A DNA stretch of 6,103 nt from Fidelibacterota bacterium (GTDB taxonomy: Bacteria; Marinisomatota; Marinisomatia; Marinisomatales; UBA1611). Under the pieces are notes generated by a model. That model saw only the letters and a program-made list of their open reading frames with translations, was not told where the DNA came from and did not search any database. The DNA is taken from positions 37,330-43,432 of the forward strand of contig PBAR01000006.1 of assembly GCA_002718285.1 (NCBI GenBank), written 5' to 3'. This document shows, piece by piece, positions 1 through 6,103 of the stretch. Each line of letters starts with the position of its first letter. Position 1 is the stretch's first letter. The position numbers and the translations under genes are program-made.

Positions 1-159
1 AATCTAGATCCAGTAGCTTCATTTGAATTGGTAAGATTACTAGAAACAATAAATGAAATGGGTACCACTATTTTAATGGCATCGCATAATTATAACCTTA
101 TTAAAGGTAGGGGCCGACGTATACTTGAAATAAAAAGTGGAGTACTTAGAGGTGGGTAA
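1..159 (+). CDS. ftsE: FtsE C-terminal fragment, cell-division ABC transporter ATPase (5' end outside window)
   Basis: This is the last 52 codons of an ABC ATPase, read in frame 1 from the window edge to TAA at 157-159. It opens with NLDP, the D-loop that follows Walker B, and carries MASHN, the His-loop switch histidine at fragment residue 29. The rest is the short basic tail typical of FtsE/LolD-type ATPases. The ftsE identity, rather than lolD or another ABC ATPase, comes mainly from the immediately following ftsX, which it overlaps by one base (TAATG). FtsE is the cytoplasmic ATPase that drives FtsX, and the complex acts at the divisome to control peptidoglycan hydrolysis. Asn after the His-loop histidine (HN, where proteobacterial FtsE has HD) is, from memory, common in Bacteroidetes-type FtsE. 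Walker A, the Q-loop and the signature motif lie upstream of the window. Confidence 0.88.
   Translation, partial: NLDPVASFELVRLLETINEMGTTILMASHNYNLIKGRGRRILEIKSGVLRGG
148..155 (+). promoter_or_regulatory. Shine-Dalgarno of ftsX
   Basis: AGAGGTGG lies within the last codons of ftsE, with its GAGG core six bases before the ATG at 159. It supports this start for ftsX and suggests that ftsX is translated partly by coupling to ftsE through the TAATG junction. Confidence 0.65.
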
Positions 160-1031
160 TGGATAAAATTCTTTATCTATTTTCGGAAGGGTTTAAAAAT
201 ATCTGGCGTCACAAGATGACGTCCTTTACTGCTGTTTTCTCTTTGTTTTTAGCGATATTTTTTGTAGGAATTATATTCTCTATAGGGGAGAATACTCATG
301 AGATTTTGCAATATCTTCGTGCAAAATATAAAATTGAAGTATTTTTTGATCAAGATATTCCAAATGAAAAAGCATTAGGATTGGTTCATAAGATAAAAAA
401 AATTAATGGTGTTCGTACTGTTACTCTCATTGATAAGGAAGATGCAATGAGGATATTTAAAGATCAGTTTGGAGAAGATATTCTTAGTATATTAGGCTAT
501 AATCCACTTCCAGTCAGTGCGGTCATTAATATTGTTCGAACTAGTAAGGTACCAGTGAAAGCAGACAATATTGTAAATAAGATAAATTCTATGGATGGAG
601 TAGCAGAAGTGCGATATCAGGGAAGTCTGATCCGAAAGATTGAGAGAACGTATTATCGTATCATGAACAAGTTACCTTTTGTTGCCGGTATTGTTATTTT
701 GGTAGCGGTTTTAGTTATTTATAATACTGTAAAATTATCTGTTTATTCTCGAAAAGAATTAATTACAACGCTTCAAATGATTGGTGCAACTAGGATGTTT
801 ATAAAGATGCCTTTTATTTTTGAAGGCTTTTTTATTGCGATATTATCATCAATATTTGCGTTTCCTATTCTCATTGGTACAATAGAGACAGGAAATTATA
901 TATTGGCCAATTTTACAAGTTGGGGAATTCGATTAAGTTTTGATCCTATAATATGGGTTAAGCTTATTGCTTTATCAGCTTTTATTACAACCATAGGTAG
1001 CTATAGAGCTATATCCAGTATATTAAAATAA
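159..1031 (+). CDS. ftsX: FtsX, cell-division ABC transporter permease
   Basis: A 290-residue inner-membrane protein with the FtsX layout. There is a short cytoplasmic N-terminus (FKNIWRHKMTS), TM1 at about 22-43, an extracytoplasmic domain at about 44-172, and then TM2 (173-193), TM3 (218-242) and TM4 (264-286). Family motifs include GYNPLPVSAVINI at 113-125 (the NPLP segment of the extracytoplasmic domain) and LQMIGATRMFIKMPFIFEG at 205-223, the conserved cytoplasmic loop leading into TM3. The short C-terminal tail ends SYRAISSILK. Length fits the family. FtsX transmits FtsE ATP hydrolysis across the membrane to activate murein hydrolases at the septum; the hydrolase or adaptor partner is not in this window. 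The start is set by the overlap with the ftsE stop and a strong Shine-Dalgarno at 148-155. It is probably the last gene of an ftsEX unit, since a 93-bp gap follows. Confidence 0.95.
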   Translation: MDKILYLFSEGFKNIWRHKMTSFTAVFSLFLAIFFVGIIFSIGENTHEILQYLRAKYKIEVFFDQDIPNEKALGLVHKIKKINGVRTVTLIDKEDAMRIFKDQFGEDILSILGYNPLPVSAVINIVRTSKVPVKADNIVNKINSMDGVAEVRYQGSLIRKIERTYYRIMNKLPFVAGIVILVAVLVIYNTVKLSVYSRKELITTLQMIGATRMFIKMPFIFEGFFIAILSSIFAFPILIGTIETGNYILANFTSWGIRLSFDPIIWVKLIALSAFITTIGSYRAISSILK

Positions 1032-1113
1032 AATATTTGTTACCTATCCGCTATAACAGGAAATACGAGATAATTAAATTCATAATAATTTTCTTAAGAT
1101 TAAATTATACTTC

Positions 1114-1119
1114 AGAGGA
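1114..1119 (+). promoter_or_regulatory. Shine-Dalgarno of grpE
   Basis: AGAGGA sits five bases before the ATG at 1125 and decides the grpE start. The 93-bp ftsX-grpE gap (1032-1124) is AT-rich. It has no CIRCE-type operator and no convincing heat-shock promoter that I can recognise, only a small TCTTAAGA palindrome at 1092-1099. Confidence 0.65.
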
Positions 1120-1124
1120 CTATC

Positions 1125-1667
1125 ATGCCAAAAACTGTAGCTAAGAATAAAAAAGAAAAATCAAAACCAGCTAATAAAAATGGAATAAAAAAGGTTAAAA
1201 GGAAAGAACAAGATAGTATATTAAGGTTAAAGAAGGAAAACCAAATATTAGAGGATCGCTACCTAAGGCTTAAAGCAGAGTTTGATAATTTCAGAAAAAG
1301 AAAATCAGAAGAAATCTCAAAATTATTACTTTTTGATGGTGAGAAAGTAATCAAAGGTTTTTTGCCAGTAATTGATGATTTAGAACGAATGCTGATCGCT
1401 ACTAAAACAATAAAAGAAGATGTTGATGAATCTTTACTGGATGGTCTAAATATGGTAAACTCAAAAATAGGAAAATATTTTGAAGCATTGGAAATCATTC
1501 CATATGGTGATAAAGGAGAAATTCTTGATCCTGATTTACATGATGCTATGATGACAAAGCAAGATAAGAAGCAGGATGAAAATGTTATTCTTGAAGTATT
1601 TGAAAAAGGGTATACTTATAGAGAAAAAGTAATTCGTCACGCTAAAGTTATAGTGAATAAGAAATGA
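1125..1667 (+). CDS. grpE: GrpE, nucleotide exchange factor for DnaK
   Basis: A 180-residue GrpE. Residues 1-28 form a very basic, probably disordered tail. Residues about 29-70 form the long dimerising helix, including the family motif [13 protein letters not shown] (48-60). Next come [10 protein letters not shown] (80-89) and the beta-domain signature from [12 protein letters not shown] (131-142) to [26 protein letters not shown] (154-179), which contacts the DnaK nucleotide-binding domain. GrpE dimers release ADP from DnaK so that substrate can be released and the cycle restarted in the cytoplasm. Length is ordinary for the family. The stop overlaps the dnaJ start by ATGA, so the two are co-translated. 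No dnaK or hrcA is adjacent, unlike the common hrcA-grpE-dnaK-dnaJ order. The lysine-rich N-terminal tail is unusual, as many GrpE tails are acidic. Confidence 0.95.
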   Translation: MPKTVAKNKKEKSKPANKNGIKKVKRKEQDSILRLKKENQILEDRYLRLKAEFDNFRKRKSEEISKLLLFDGEKVIKGFLPVIDDLERMLIATKTIKEDVDESLLDGLNMVNSKIGKYFEALEIIPYGDKGEILDPDLHDAMMTKQDKKQDENVILEVFEKGYTYREKVIRHAKVIVNKK

Positions 1668-2758
1668 AAGATTTGTATGAAATATTAGGTGTATCAAATA
1701 CTGCTTCTCAAGATGAAATAAAAAAGGCATATCGAAAGTTGGCATTGAAGTACCACCCAGATCGTAATCCAGATGATAAGAAGGCAGAAAAAATTTTTAA
1801 AGAAGCCGCTGAAGCATATTCCGTGTTAAGTGACAACCAGAAAAGAAACCAGTATGACCAATTTGGACATGCAGGAGTTGGATTGGGAGATCAGGGCGGG
1901 ACCAGTGGTTTTAGTGGAGGAATCCATATGAGTATGGATGATATTTTTTCCCAGTTTGGAGATATTTTTGGTGGAAGTCCTTTTGAGAGTATTTTTGGTA
2001 GTAGTCGAGGACATCGTAGTAATCGTAGTCGAGGGAAAGATATTAGAATAAAATTAAAATTAAATTATCAAGAAATAGCAGATGGAATTGAAAAGAAAAT
2101 AAAAATAAAACACTCTGTAGTTGCTCCAGGTTCTGAATTTATCACGTGCCCAACATGTAAAGGTCAGGGGCAGGTAACTCAAATTTCTAATACTATACTA
2201 GGGCAAATGAGATCATCATCTGTATGTCCACATTGTGAGGGTGCTGGAAAAAGAATTGGTAATCGTCCACCTGGATCTGGTCCAGATGGAATGATTACAA
2301 AGGAAGAAACCATCAAAATAAAAGTACCAGCAGGGGTTGAAGATGGAAACTATATGACTGTAAATGGGCAAGGACATGAAGATATTAATGGTAGTCCTGG
2401 CGATTTAATTGTGGTCTTTTCAGAGAAAGAGCATGAGTATTTTGTTCGTGATCGTGAAAATATAATTCTAGAATTGATGATATCATACCCTACAGCAGTA
2501 TTAGGAGGAAAGATTGACGTTCCAACTGTCAATGGTAAAGCAGAATTAAAAATTCCAGTAGGTATCCAATCGGGACAGGTATTACGGATGAGAGGAAAGG
2601 GGTTTCCTGCACTTAGGGGAAAATCTAGAGGAGATCAACTTGTGAAAATTCAGATTCTCACACCTTCCAAAATAAGTAGGAGTGAAAGAAAACTTATGGA
2701 AGGACTTGATAAAGAGCTAAATCCAATTAGAAATCCATATAGAAAAATTGATCTTTGA
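1664..2758 (+). CDS. dnaJ: DnaJ-type Hsp40 co-chaperone with a half-size zinc domain
   Basis: A 364-residue class A-like J-protein. The J domain is at 1-70 with the invariant HPD at 31-33, which stimulates DnaK ATPase. A Gly/Phe-rich linker spans about 71-118 and includes a DIF-type motif ([14 protein letters not shown], 91-104). The substrate-binding C-terminal domains run from about 120 to 335, followed by a short dimerisation tail. The zinc insert at about 150-212 holds only two CxxCxGxG repeats, CPTCKGQG (162-169) and CPHCEGAG (188-195), separated by an FCB-like NTILGQM linker. By position these are canonical repeats 2 and 3 (zinc centre II). Repeats 1 and 4 (zinc centre I) are replaced by [10 protein letters not shown] and [10 protein letters not shown], which contain no cysteine. 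The frame is open and collinear throughout, so this is not a frameshift. The start overlaps the grpE stop (ATGA) and has only a weak purine stretch before it. A CbpA-type protein is excluded because CbpA has no zinc repeats. Confidence 0.93.
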   Translation: MKDLYEILGVSNTASQDEIKKAYRKLALKYHPDRNPDDKKAEKIFKEAAEAYSVLSDNQKRNQYDQFGHAGVGLGDQGGTSGFSGGIHMSMDDIFSQFGDIFGGSPFESIFGSSRGHRSNRSRGKDIRIKLKLNYQEIADGIEKKIKIKHSVVAPGSEFITCPTCKGQGQVTQISNTILGQMRSSSVCPHCEGAGKRIGNRPPGSGPDGMITKEETIKIKVPAGVEDGNYMTVNGQGHEDINGSPGDLIVVFSEKEHEYFVRDRENIILELMISYPTAVLGGKIDVPTVNGKAELKIPVGIQSGQVLRMRGKGFPALRGKSRGDQLVKIQILTPSKISRSERKLMEGLDKELNPIRNPYRKIDL

Positions 2759-3108
2759 TAATTAATTAGTAAAGATATTTTTCTTTATAAATAATTTATA
2801 TCTCTGGTTTAATAATTATAGATTTACTGCCAATTAATAAAAGTTGGAATCATTTTTGTTTAATTTTCAATTTTAATAATATAACATGAAATAACTATAT
2901 TGAATTATTAGATATAAATAATTGCCTAGTAAATATATCAGAAAAAAATATTAAAGATGGCTTAGAATTGATTAATATTAGTGCAGTAGAGGGGCAATAA
3001 ATTATGGTGCTTCTTGAGCTTCCTGATAGTTTAGTAATTGTAAAATTATTTGGTGCTCTTATGGCACATATATTCTAGGTAATAAGTATTGATTGATTTG
3101 AAAGACTA
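2759..3108 (+). other. 350-bp AT-rich intergenic region with possible gene remnants
   Basis: No convincing gene is present. The first 130 bases are very AT-rich and full of stops in all frames, and include the possible terminator listed separately. From 2890 to 3000 one frame is open without an ATG (about 36 codons, containing NIKDGLELINISAVEGQ). After a single TAA the same frame continues from ATG 3004 as a 24-codon reading frame (MVLLELPDSLVIVK...) to TAG 3076-3078. A purine run AGAGGGG at 2988-2994 precedes that ATG. I do not recognise either peptide. They may be chance or remnants of a decayed gene. A promoter for the downstream pair is expected here, but no box pair with good spacing stands out; TATATT at 3069-3074 is the best -10-like hexamer. 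Confidence 0.5.
2830..2860 (+). terminator. possible weak rho-independent terminator after dnaJ
   Basis: CCAATT (2830-2835) and AGTTGG (2842-2847) can pair as a six-base stem with one G-U pair around an AATAAA loop. A T-rich tract (TTTTTGTTT, 2852-2860) follows four bases later. It lies 72 bp past the dnaJ stop, where an operon end is expected. The stem is short and AT-containing, so this is tentative. Nearer to dnaJ, TAAAGA/TCTTTA (2770-2787) forms an even weaker hairpin. Confidence 0.3.
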
Positions 3109-3855
3109 ATGCAATTAAAAGAGCAACATAAAACAGACTTACTTGAAGTATGTATTATAGTTTTTATTCTTCTGTTGATTATTGTTATTTACGTTCCTGT
3201 AGCAATATGGGAAGAGGAAAATTATTACCAGAAAGAAAGTAGATTTAGGATGAATAACCTATATGATATAGAAACTTTTCATAAGAGTATCACTGGAAAT
3301 TTTAATCCTAATTTTCTTGAAGCAATGAATTTAGTGAATGCTGCGAGGGATTCTGTCGTTGCCGACTCATTGTTTATAGAAGAACAGTTGATTAAAATTA
3401 ATGGCAAAGAATATATTGTTGACATATATGAAGATTTTTCATTTGAATATGATACCACATTTGGTTTTAAAACTTTCCGAAGAGATACAGTTTTGGATAC
3501 TACATTACAAATAGCTATTTATGATGATGCTTTAGATAGAAGCGATTCCATATTTATTAGAAAGCGAGAACTACTTTCCTTCCAAAATGATCCTAATTTT
3601 AATGGTGTTGTAAAAGTTGAACCAGTAAAACGTATTGAGCTTGTTGAATATTATAAAACATTTTTACCAGATTCATCTACTTACTATTGTCCACTAACTA
3701 AAGATTCCTATAAAGTCAATATTTCAGATGATGGCAGTAGTTTAAGAGTTTCTAGTCCAATTAATGAGGTTGTAAAAAAACCAAGATATTTTTTATTTTC
3801 ATTTAAGGCTAATAACCATGGTGTTATAAAAGATGGAATCCGAAGCTGGGATTGA
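3109..3855 (+). CDS. single-pass membrane-anchored protein of unknown function
   Basis: A 248-residue protein I do not recognise. A short charged N-terminus (MQLKEQHKTD) precedes one strongly hydrophobic segment at about 12-34 (LLEVCIIVFILLLIIVIYVPVAIW). This suggests an N-in signal anchor with residues 36-248 outside the cytoplasm. The outer part is acidic and strand-rich, with an internal INGKEYIVDIYEDF stretch (97-110). The C-terminal section has YYCPLTKDSYKVNISDDGSSLRV-like spacing (Cys194, Pro195, Tyr201), then two hydrophobic or aromatic strands, and ends HGVIKDGIRSW (237-247). The CPxTxxxY segment followed by a glycine turn resembles the tail of some pseudopilin-like or secretion-associated proteins, but that is only a visual impression. 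It lies 11 bp before the PilM/GspL-like gene and probably shares its transcript. Its topology (N-in, one TM) matches PilO/GspM-type platform subunits. An in-frame TGA at 3094 and the absence of a nearer ATG fix the start; the Shine-Dalgarno is poor. Confidence 0.75.
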   Translation: MQLKEQHKTDLLEVCIIVFILLLIIVIYVPVAIWEEENYYQKESRFRMNNLYDIETFHKSITGNFNPNFLEAMNLVNAARDSVVADSLFIEEQLIKINGKEYIVDIYEDFSFEYDTTFGFKTFRRDTVLDTTLQIAIYDDALDRSDSIFIRKRELLSFQNDPNFNGVVKVEPVKRIELVEYYKTFLPDSSTYYCPLTKDSYKVNISDDGSSLRVSSPINEVVKKPRYFLFSFKANNHGVIKDGIRSWD

Positions 3856-3866
3856 AATAGTCTAAT

Positions 3867-5597
3867 ATGATTGGGCTGGTACTATCTGATAATTTTTTGC
3901 TTTGCGGTGTCTGGGAACCTAAAGGAAGTGATAAAACTCTTAAATCACTTTCGAAAATAGAGTTTCCTGAATCAATTACAAACATACTATATAATGAAGC
4001 AGAGTTGAATACCATTCTAGCACCATCCCTAAGGATGATGTCAGAGCAGCATGCTATAGATGGACAAGATGTAATAGTAATCGTCCCCGATATTTTTTTA
4101 AACCATAGTGCATTGAAAATTGAAAAAGATTTAGCTCGTGATGATTACTGGGATTTTATTCACTGGGTAGAGGCTAAAAAGAGAAAACCCAAGGATCAAA
4201 AGCAGCAAATTTTTGGTCAAGTTTACCTTCCGGGAGATGAAACTCTTCATATTTGCAATGTTCCTCTCGCATTATCTCGAACTTTGAAATTATCTATTAT
4301 TGAATTGGGTGCTATACCAGCTTGGATGGGCCCTGCAAGCTCAATGTATCTAGATGGAACTGGCATGTCTGAAGTCGCAATGATTCAAAGATTTGGGAAT
4401 AGATATACTTTTTATAAAGTTCAAAATAATCGTTTTTCAATGGGAAAGATTGGATTTTCTGCTGGAGCACCTAGAATAATTATGTCAACAGAAGATGATA
4501 AGGTTACCCTTTCTTCGCTTGGCTTGGAAGAATCAGAATTAGATGATATTCCAGTTTTTTGTCCTCAAAAGCTTGGTCGCCAGGCTATTTCATCTTGGCA
4601 AAAATCTGATTTTAGGTCTCCTGAACCTTTTTCCTACATTGATATTGAAACTTATAATATTAGTAATAAGGGTATTCCTTACTATGAAGGTAGCCTTATC
4701 ACTCAGGCAATCAACTGTATATCCACTGATTTTTCATTCAATTTTTTTAATGAACCTGGTATAACTGAATTTTTCTTTACAGCAGTTATTGATGCAAATG
4801 AAAAGAGATTGGAAAAGGATGCTGAGCAGAATGGCGATAATATATTAGATATTGTTGAACAGGTAGACTCTGATAAGCCAATTGATAAAATCTGGTTTTT
4901 AGCAGCAGTCATTGTCATAGTAATGGGATTTATTGGTTTTCAATATGTAAAATTAAGAGAAGAGTTGAATCTTCCAATATTCGGTAAGGATAAAACCTAC
5001 AGTATAGAAAGATCTAAAGTTAAAAGGGCAAACCAAATTGAAAAATCTGTCATTAAAGCATCAGCAAAGCTTATTCAAGAATCTCAAGCAATTTCAGATG
5101 CGTTATTAAAACTTTTTATACAAACTGACTTAGAAAGGTACAATAGTCTTACAATTACTAAGAATTTTGCTAGTATGGAATATAACAGTGGTATAAATCG
5201 AAATATTGAAAATATACTGGAATTAGATCCTACTTCATTTTCAGTAGAACCATTGGGTACTGACAGCACTGTTTTTTCATGGTACTATACTTTTGATATG
5301 CCTGATATGGCAGCAGTTGATCATGGTATCGTACAAATGTCTAAAGATGATTTACTTAAACAACTAGATACGTCCTTGACAGATTATAGCTTAAAATATT
5401 TCGATCAAATATTTTTAGAAAATCAGATATATGAACCTCTTTTATTATGGGCAAGAGATAAATCCAATATTTTACAGGCCAGTGCAATCCTCTCGAATAG
5501 TGGAGAACGAATTTTATTAAGGAAGTTTGTTTTATTTAATTCTTATGCTCAACCTGCTCCAAGAGCAGGATTTTATCTTTCATTATTAAAAAATTAA
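3867..5597 (+). CDS. PilM-PilN / GspL-like bitopic membrane protein (divergent)
   Basis: A 576-residue protein with about 342 cytoplasmic residues, one transmembrane segment at about 343-362 (WFLAAVIVIVMGFIGFQYVK) and about 214 residues outside. The N-terminal part follows the order seen in PilM/GspL actin-like folds. It has a first strand MIGLVLSDNFLLCGVW, a buried strand DVIVIVPDIFLNHSALKI (68-85), a helix DYWDFIHWVEAKKRK (93-107), then GQVYLPGD and a strand HICNVPLAL, and then SIIELGAIPAWMGPASSMYL (143-161). The NFFNEPG element at 292-298 sits between this domain and the TM, recalling the INLL-type linker of PilN. The outer part starts with a predicted coiled stretch (380-420) and may hold a ferredoxin-like domain, as in PilN/GspL. 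The acidic phosphate-binding DxG motifs of ATP-binding PilM are not visible, which fits GspL better. Assignment rests on architecture, not clear identity. There is no Shine-Dalgarno, 11 bp separate it from the upstream gene, and 3 bp from rsmD. Confidence 0.6.
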   Translation: MIGLVLSDNFLLCGVWEPKGSDKTLKSLSKIEFPESITNILYNEAELNTILAPSLRMMSEQHAIDGQDVIVIVPDIFLNHSALKIEKDLARDDYWDFIHWVEAKKRKPKDQKQQIFGQVYLPGDETLHICNVPLALSRTLKLSIIELGAIPAWMGPASSMYLDGTGMSEVAMIQRFGNRYTFYKVQNNRFSMGKIGFSAGAPRIIMSTEDDKVTLSSLGLEESELDDIPVFCPQKLGRQAISSWQKSDFRSPEPFSYIDIETYNISNKGIPYYEGSLITQAINCISTDFSFNFFNEPGITEFFFTAVIDANEKRLEKDAEQNGDNILDIVEQVDSDKPIDKIWFLAAVIVIVMGFIGFQYVKLREELNLPIFGKDKTYSIERSKVKRANQIEKSVIKASAKLIQESQAISDALLKLFIQTDLERYNSLTITKNFASMEYNSGINRNIENILELDPTSFSVEPLGTDSTVFSWYYTFDMPDMAAVDHGIVQMSKDDLLKQLDTSLTDYSLKYFDQIFLENQIYEPLLLWARDKSNILQASAILSNSGERILLRKFVLFNSYAQPAPRAGFYLSLLKN

Positions 5598-5600
5598 CTA

Positions 5601-6103
5601 GTGTTACGTATCTTATCTGGTCGATTTAAAGGGAAAAAAATCTTCACATCTAAAAAGCTTCCTTATCGTCCTACGCAAACTATAGTTAGAAAAAGAATTT
5701 TTGATCGTTTGATTCCATATGATTTTGAATCTGTACTCGATCTTTTTGCGGGTACAGGTATAATGGGTTTTGAAGCTGCGAGTCGAGGTGCAAAATTTGT
5801 GACATTGGTGGAAAATAATAAAAGATGTATAGAAATGTTGAGGTATAACAGTAGAAAATTTAATGGAGTATATTTCCAATATAAATATATTGATGCTATC
5901 AAATATCTGAAACAATGTAAAACATATGATCTTATTTTTGCTGATCCACCTTACGAAAGGTATGATATAGATATGTTGGTAAAAACGACTCTAAAACGAT
6001 TAAATAATAAAGGTAAATTTGTTCTAGAATGTGCTTCCAGTCATCATTTATATACCAATGTAGATCATATTTCTATTAATGATAAACAAATATTTATTTG
6101 GAC
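5601..6103 (+). CDS. rsmD: RsmD, 16S rRNA (guanine966-N2)-methyltransferase, 3' end outside window
   Basis: 167 complete codons are visible, running off the window with no stop; the family is usually about 180-190 residues, so most of it is here. The start VLRILSGRFKGKKI is the conserved RsmD opening, followed by RPTQTIVRKRIFD (23-35). Next is the SAM-binding motif I VLDLFAGTGIMGFEAASRGA (45-64), the acidic Glu71 of motif II (LVENN) and the catalytic N-methyltransferase motif IV DPPY (115-118). The enzyme methylates N2 of G966 in helix 31 of 16S rRNA, using S-adenosylmethionine, in the cytoplasm during 30S assembly. GTG at 5601 is chosen because the conserved N-terminus begins there and no ATG lies in frame nearby. 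It follows the upstream stop by 3 bp with no Shine-Dalgarno, so translational coupling is likely. It has no evident functional link to the upstream gene. Confidence 0.92.
   Translation, partial: MLRILSGRFKGKKIFTSKKLPYRPTQTIVRKRIFDRLIPYDFESVLDLFAGTGIMGFEAASRGAKFVTLVENNKRCIEMLRYNSRKFNGVYFQYKYIDAIKYLKQCKTYDLIFADPPYERYDIDMLVKTTLKRLNNKGKFVLECASSHHLYTNVDHISINDKQIFIW

Noticed and set aside
1079..1111. Promoter with TATACT at 1106-1111 before grpE
   Set aside because: A start from this box would fall inside the Shine-Dalgarno at 1114-1119, and the -35-like TTCATA is 21 bases away, too far for a standard promoter.
1032..1124. CIRCE/HrcA operator upstream of grpE
   Set aside because: No TTAGCACTC-N9-GAGTGCTAA-like inverted repeat is present. 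Only a short TCTTAAGA palindrome is seen.
1259..1498. Minus-strand reading frame inside grpE
   Set aside because: It is fully contained in a well-supported grpE, has no ribosome-binding site and no recognisable motif.
2081..2320. Frameshift or deletion artefact as the cause of the missing DnaJ zinc repeats
   Set aside because: The reading frame continues without shift, the flanking beta-strand sequence aligns on both sides, and both lost repeats belong to the same zinc centre. This argues for a real paired loss, although only read data could exclude an artefact.
4543..4764. Second + strand frame of 73 codons inside the PilM/GspL-like gene
   Set aside because: Its sequence is a Phe/Leu-rich +1 shadow of the longer gene, which continues without interruption through it.
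5613..5915. Minus-strand reading frames of 79-100 codons opposite the 5' part of rsmD
   Set aside because: The + strand here encodes unmistakable RsmD motifs (FAGTG, DPPY). The antisense frames have no family features and are shadows of it.
1..6103. CRISPR arrays, tRNA or rRNA genes, insertion sequences, attachment sites
   Set aside because: No regularly spaced repeats, cloverleaf-like or rRNA-like stretches, transposase motifs or terminal inverted repeats were seen on either strand.

Overview
This window is a low-GC (roughly one third G+C by eye), densely packed bacterial chromosomal segment with every gene on the + strand. The likely source is a member of the FCB group (Bacteroidetes/Ignavibacteria/Marinimicrobia-like). 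This rests on the FtsE His-loop reading SHN, the DnaJ zinc-domain linker containing NTILGQM, and a J-protein C-terminal domain close to the Bacteroidetes/Chlorobi form. It is an inference from remembered family features, not from a search. The two membrane-protein genes downstream are divergent and point away from well-studied model bacteria.

Layout: (1) 1-159, the last 52 codons of ftsE, the ATPase of the FtsEX division transporter, ending in a TAATG overlap with (2) ftsX at 159-1031, the membrane subunit. (3) A 93-bp gap with a good Shine-Dalgarno leads to grpE (1125-1667), which overlaps (4) dnaJ (1664-2758) by ATGA. No dnaK, hrcA or CIRCE operator is present. (5) 2759-3108 is a 350-bp AT-rich gap with a weak possible terminator and short reading frames that may be gene remnants. 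(6) 3109-3855 encodes an unrecognised 248-residue protein with a single membrane anchor. (7) 3867-5597 encodes a 576-residue protein whose layout resembles a PilM-PilN or GspL fusion. (8) 5601 to the window end is the 5' part of rsmD (16S rRNA guanine-N2 methyltransferase), 3 bp after gene 7.

FtsEX links division to peptidoglycan hydrolysis, and GrpE with DnaJ are the nucleotide-exchange factor and J-domain partner of a DnaK encoded elsewhere. The pair 3109-5597 looks like a co-transcribed envelope module, possibly part of a type IV pilus or type II secretion-like inner-membrane platform. The most notable sequence-level oddity is DnaJ: it keeps only two of the four CxxCxGxG repeats, and they are the pair that would form zinc centre II. 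Zinc centre I is missing altogether, while the rest of the protein is intact.
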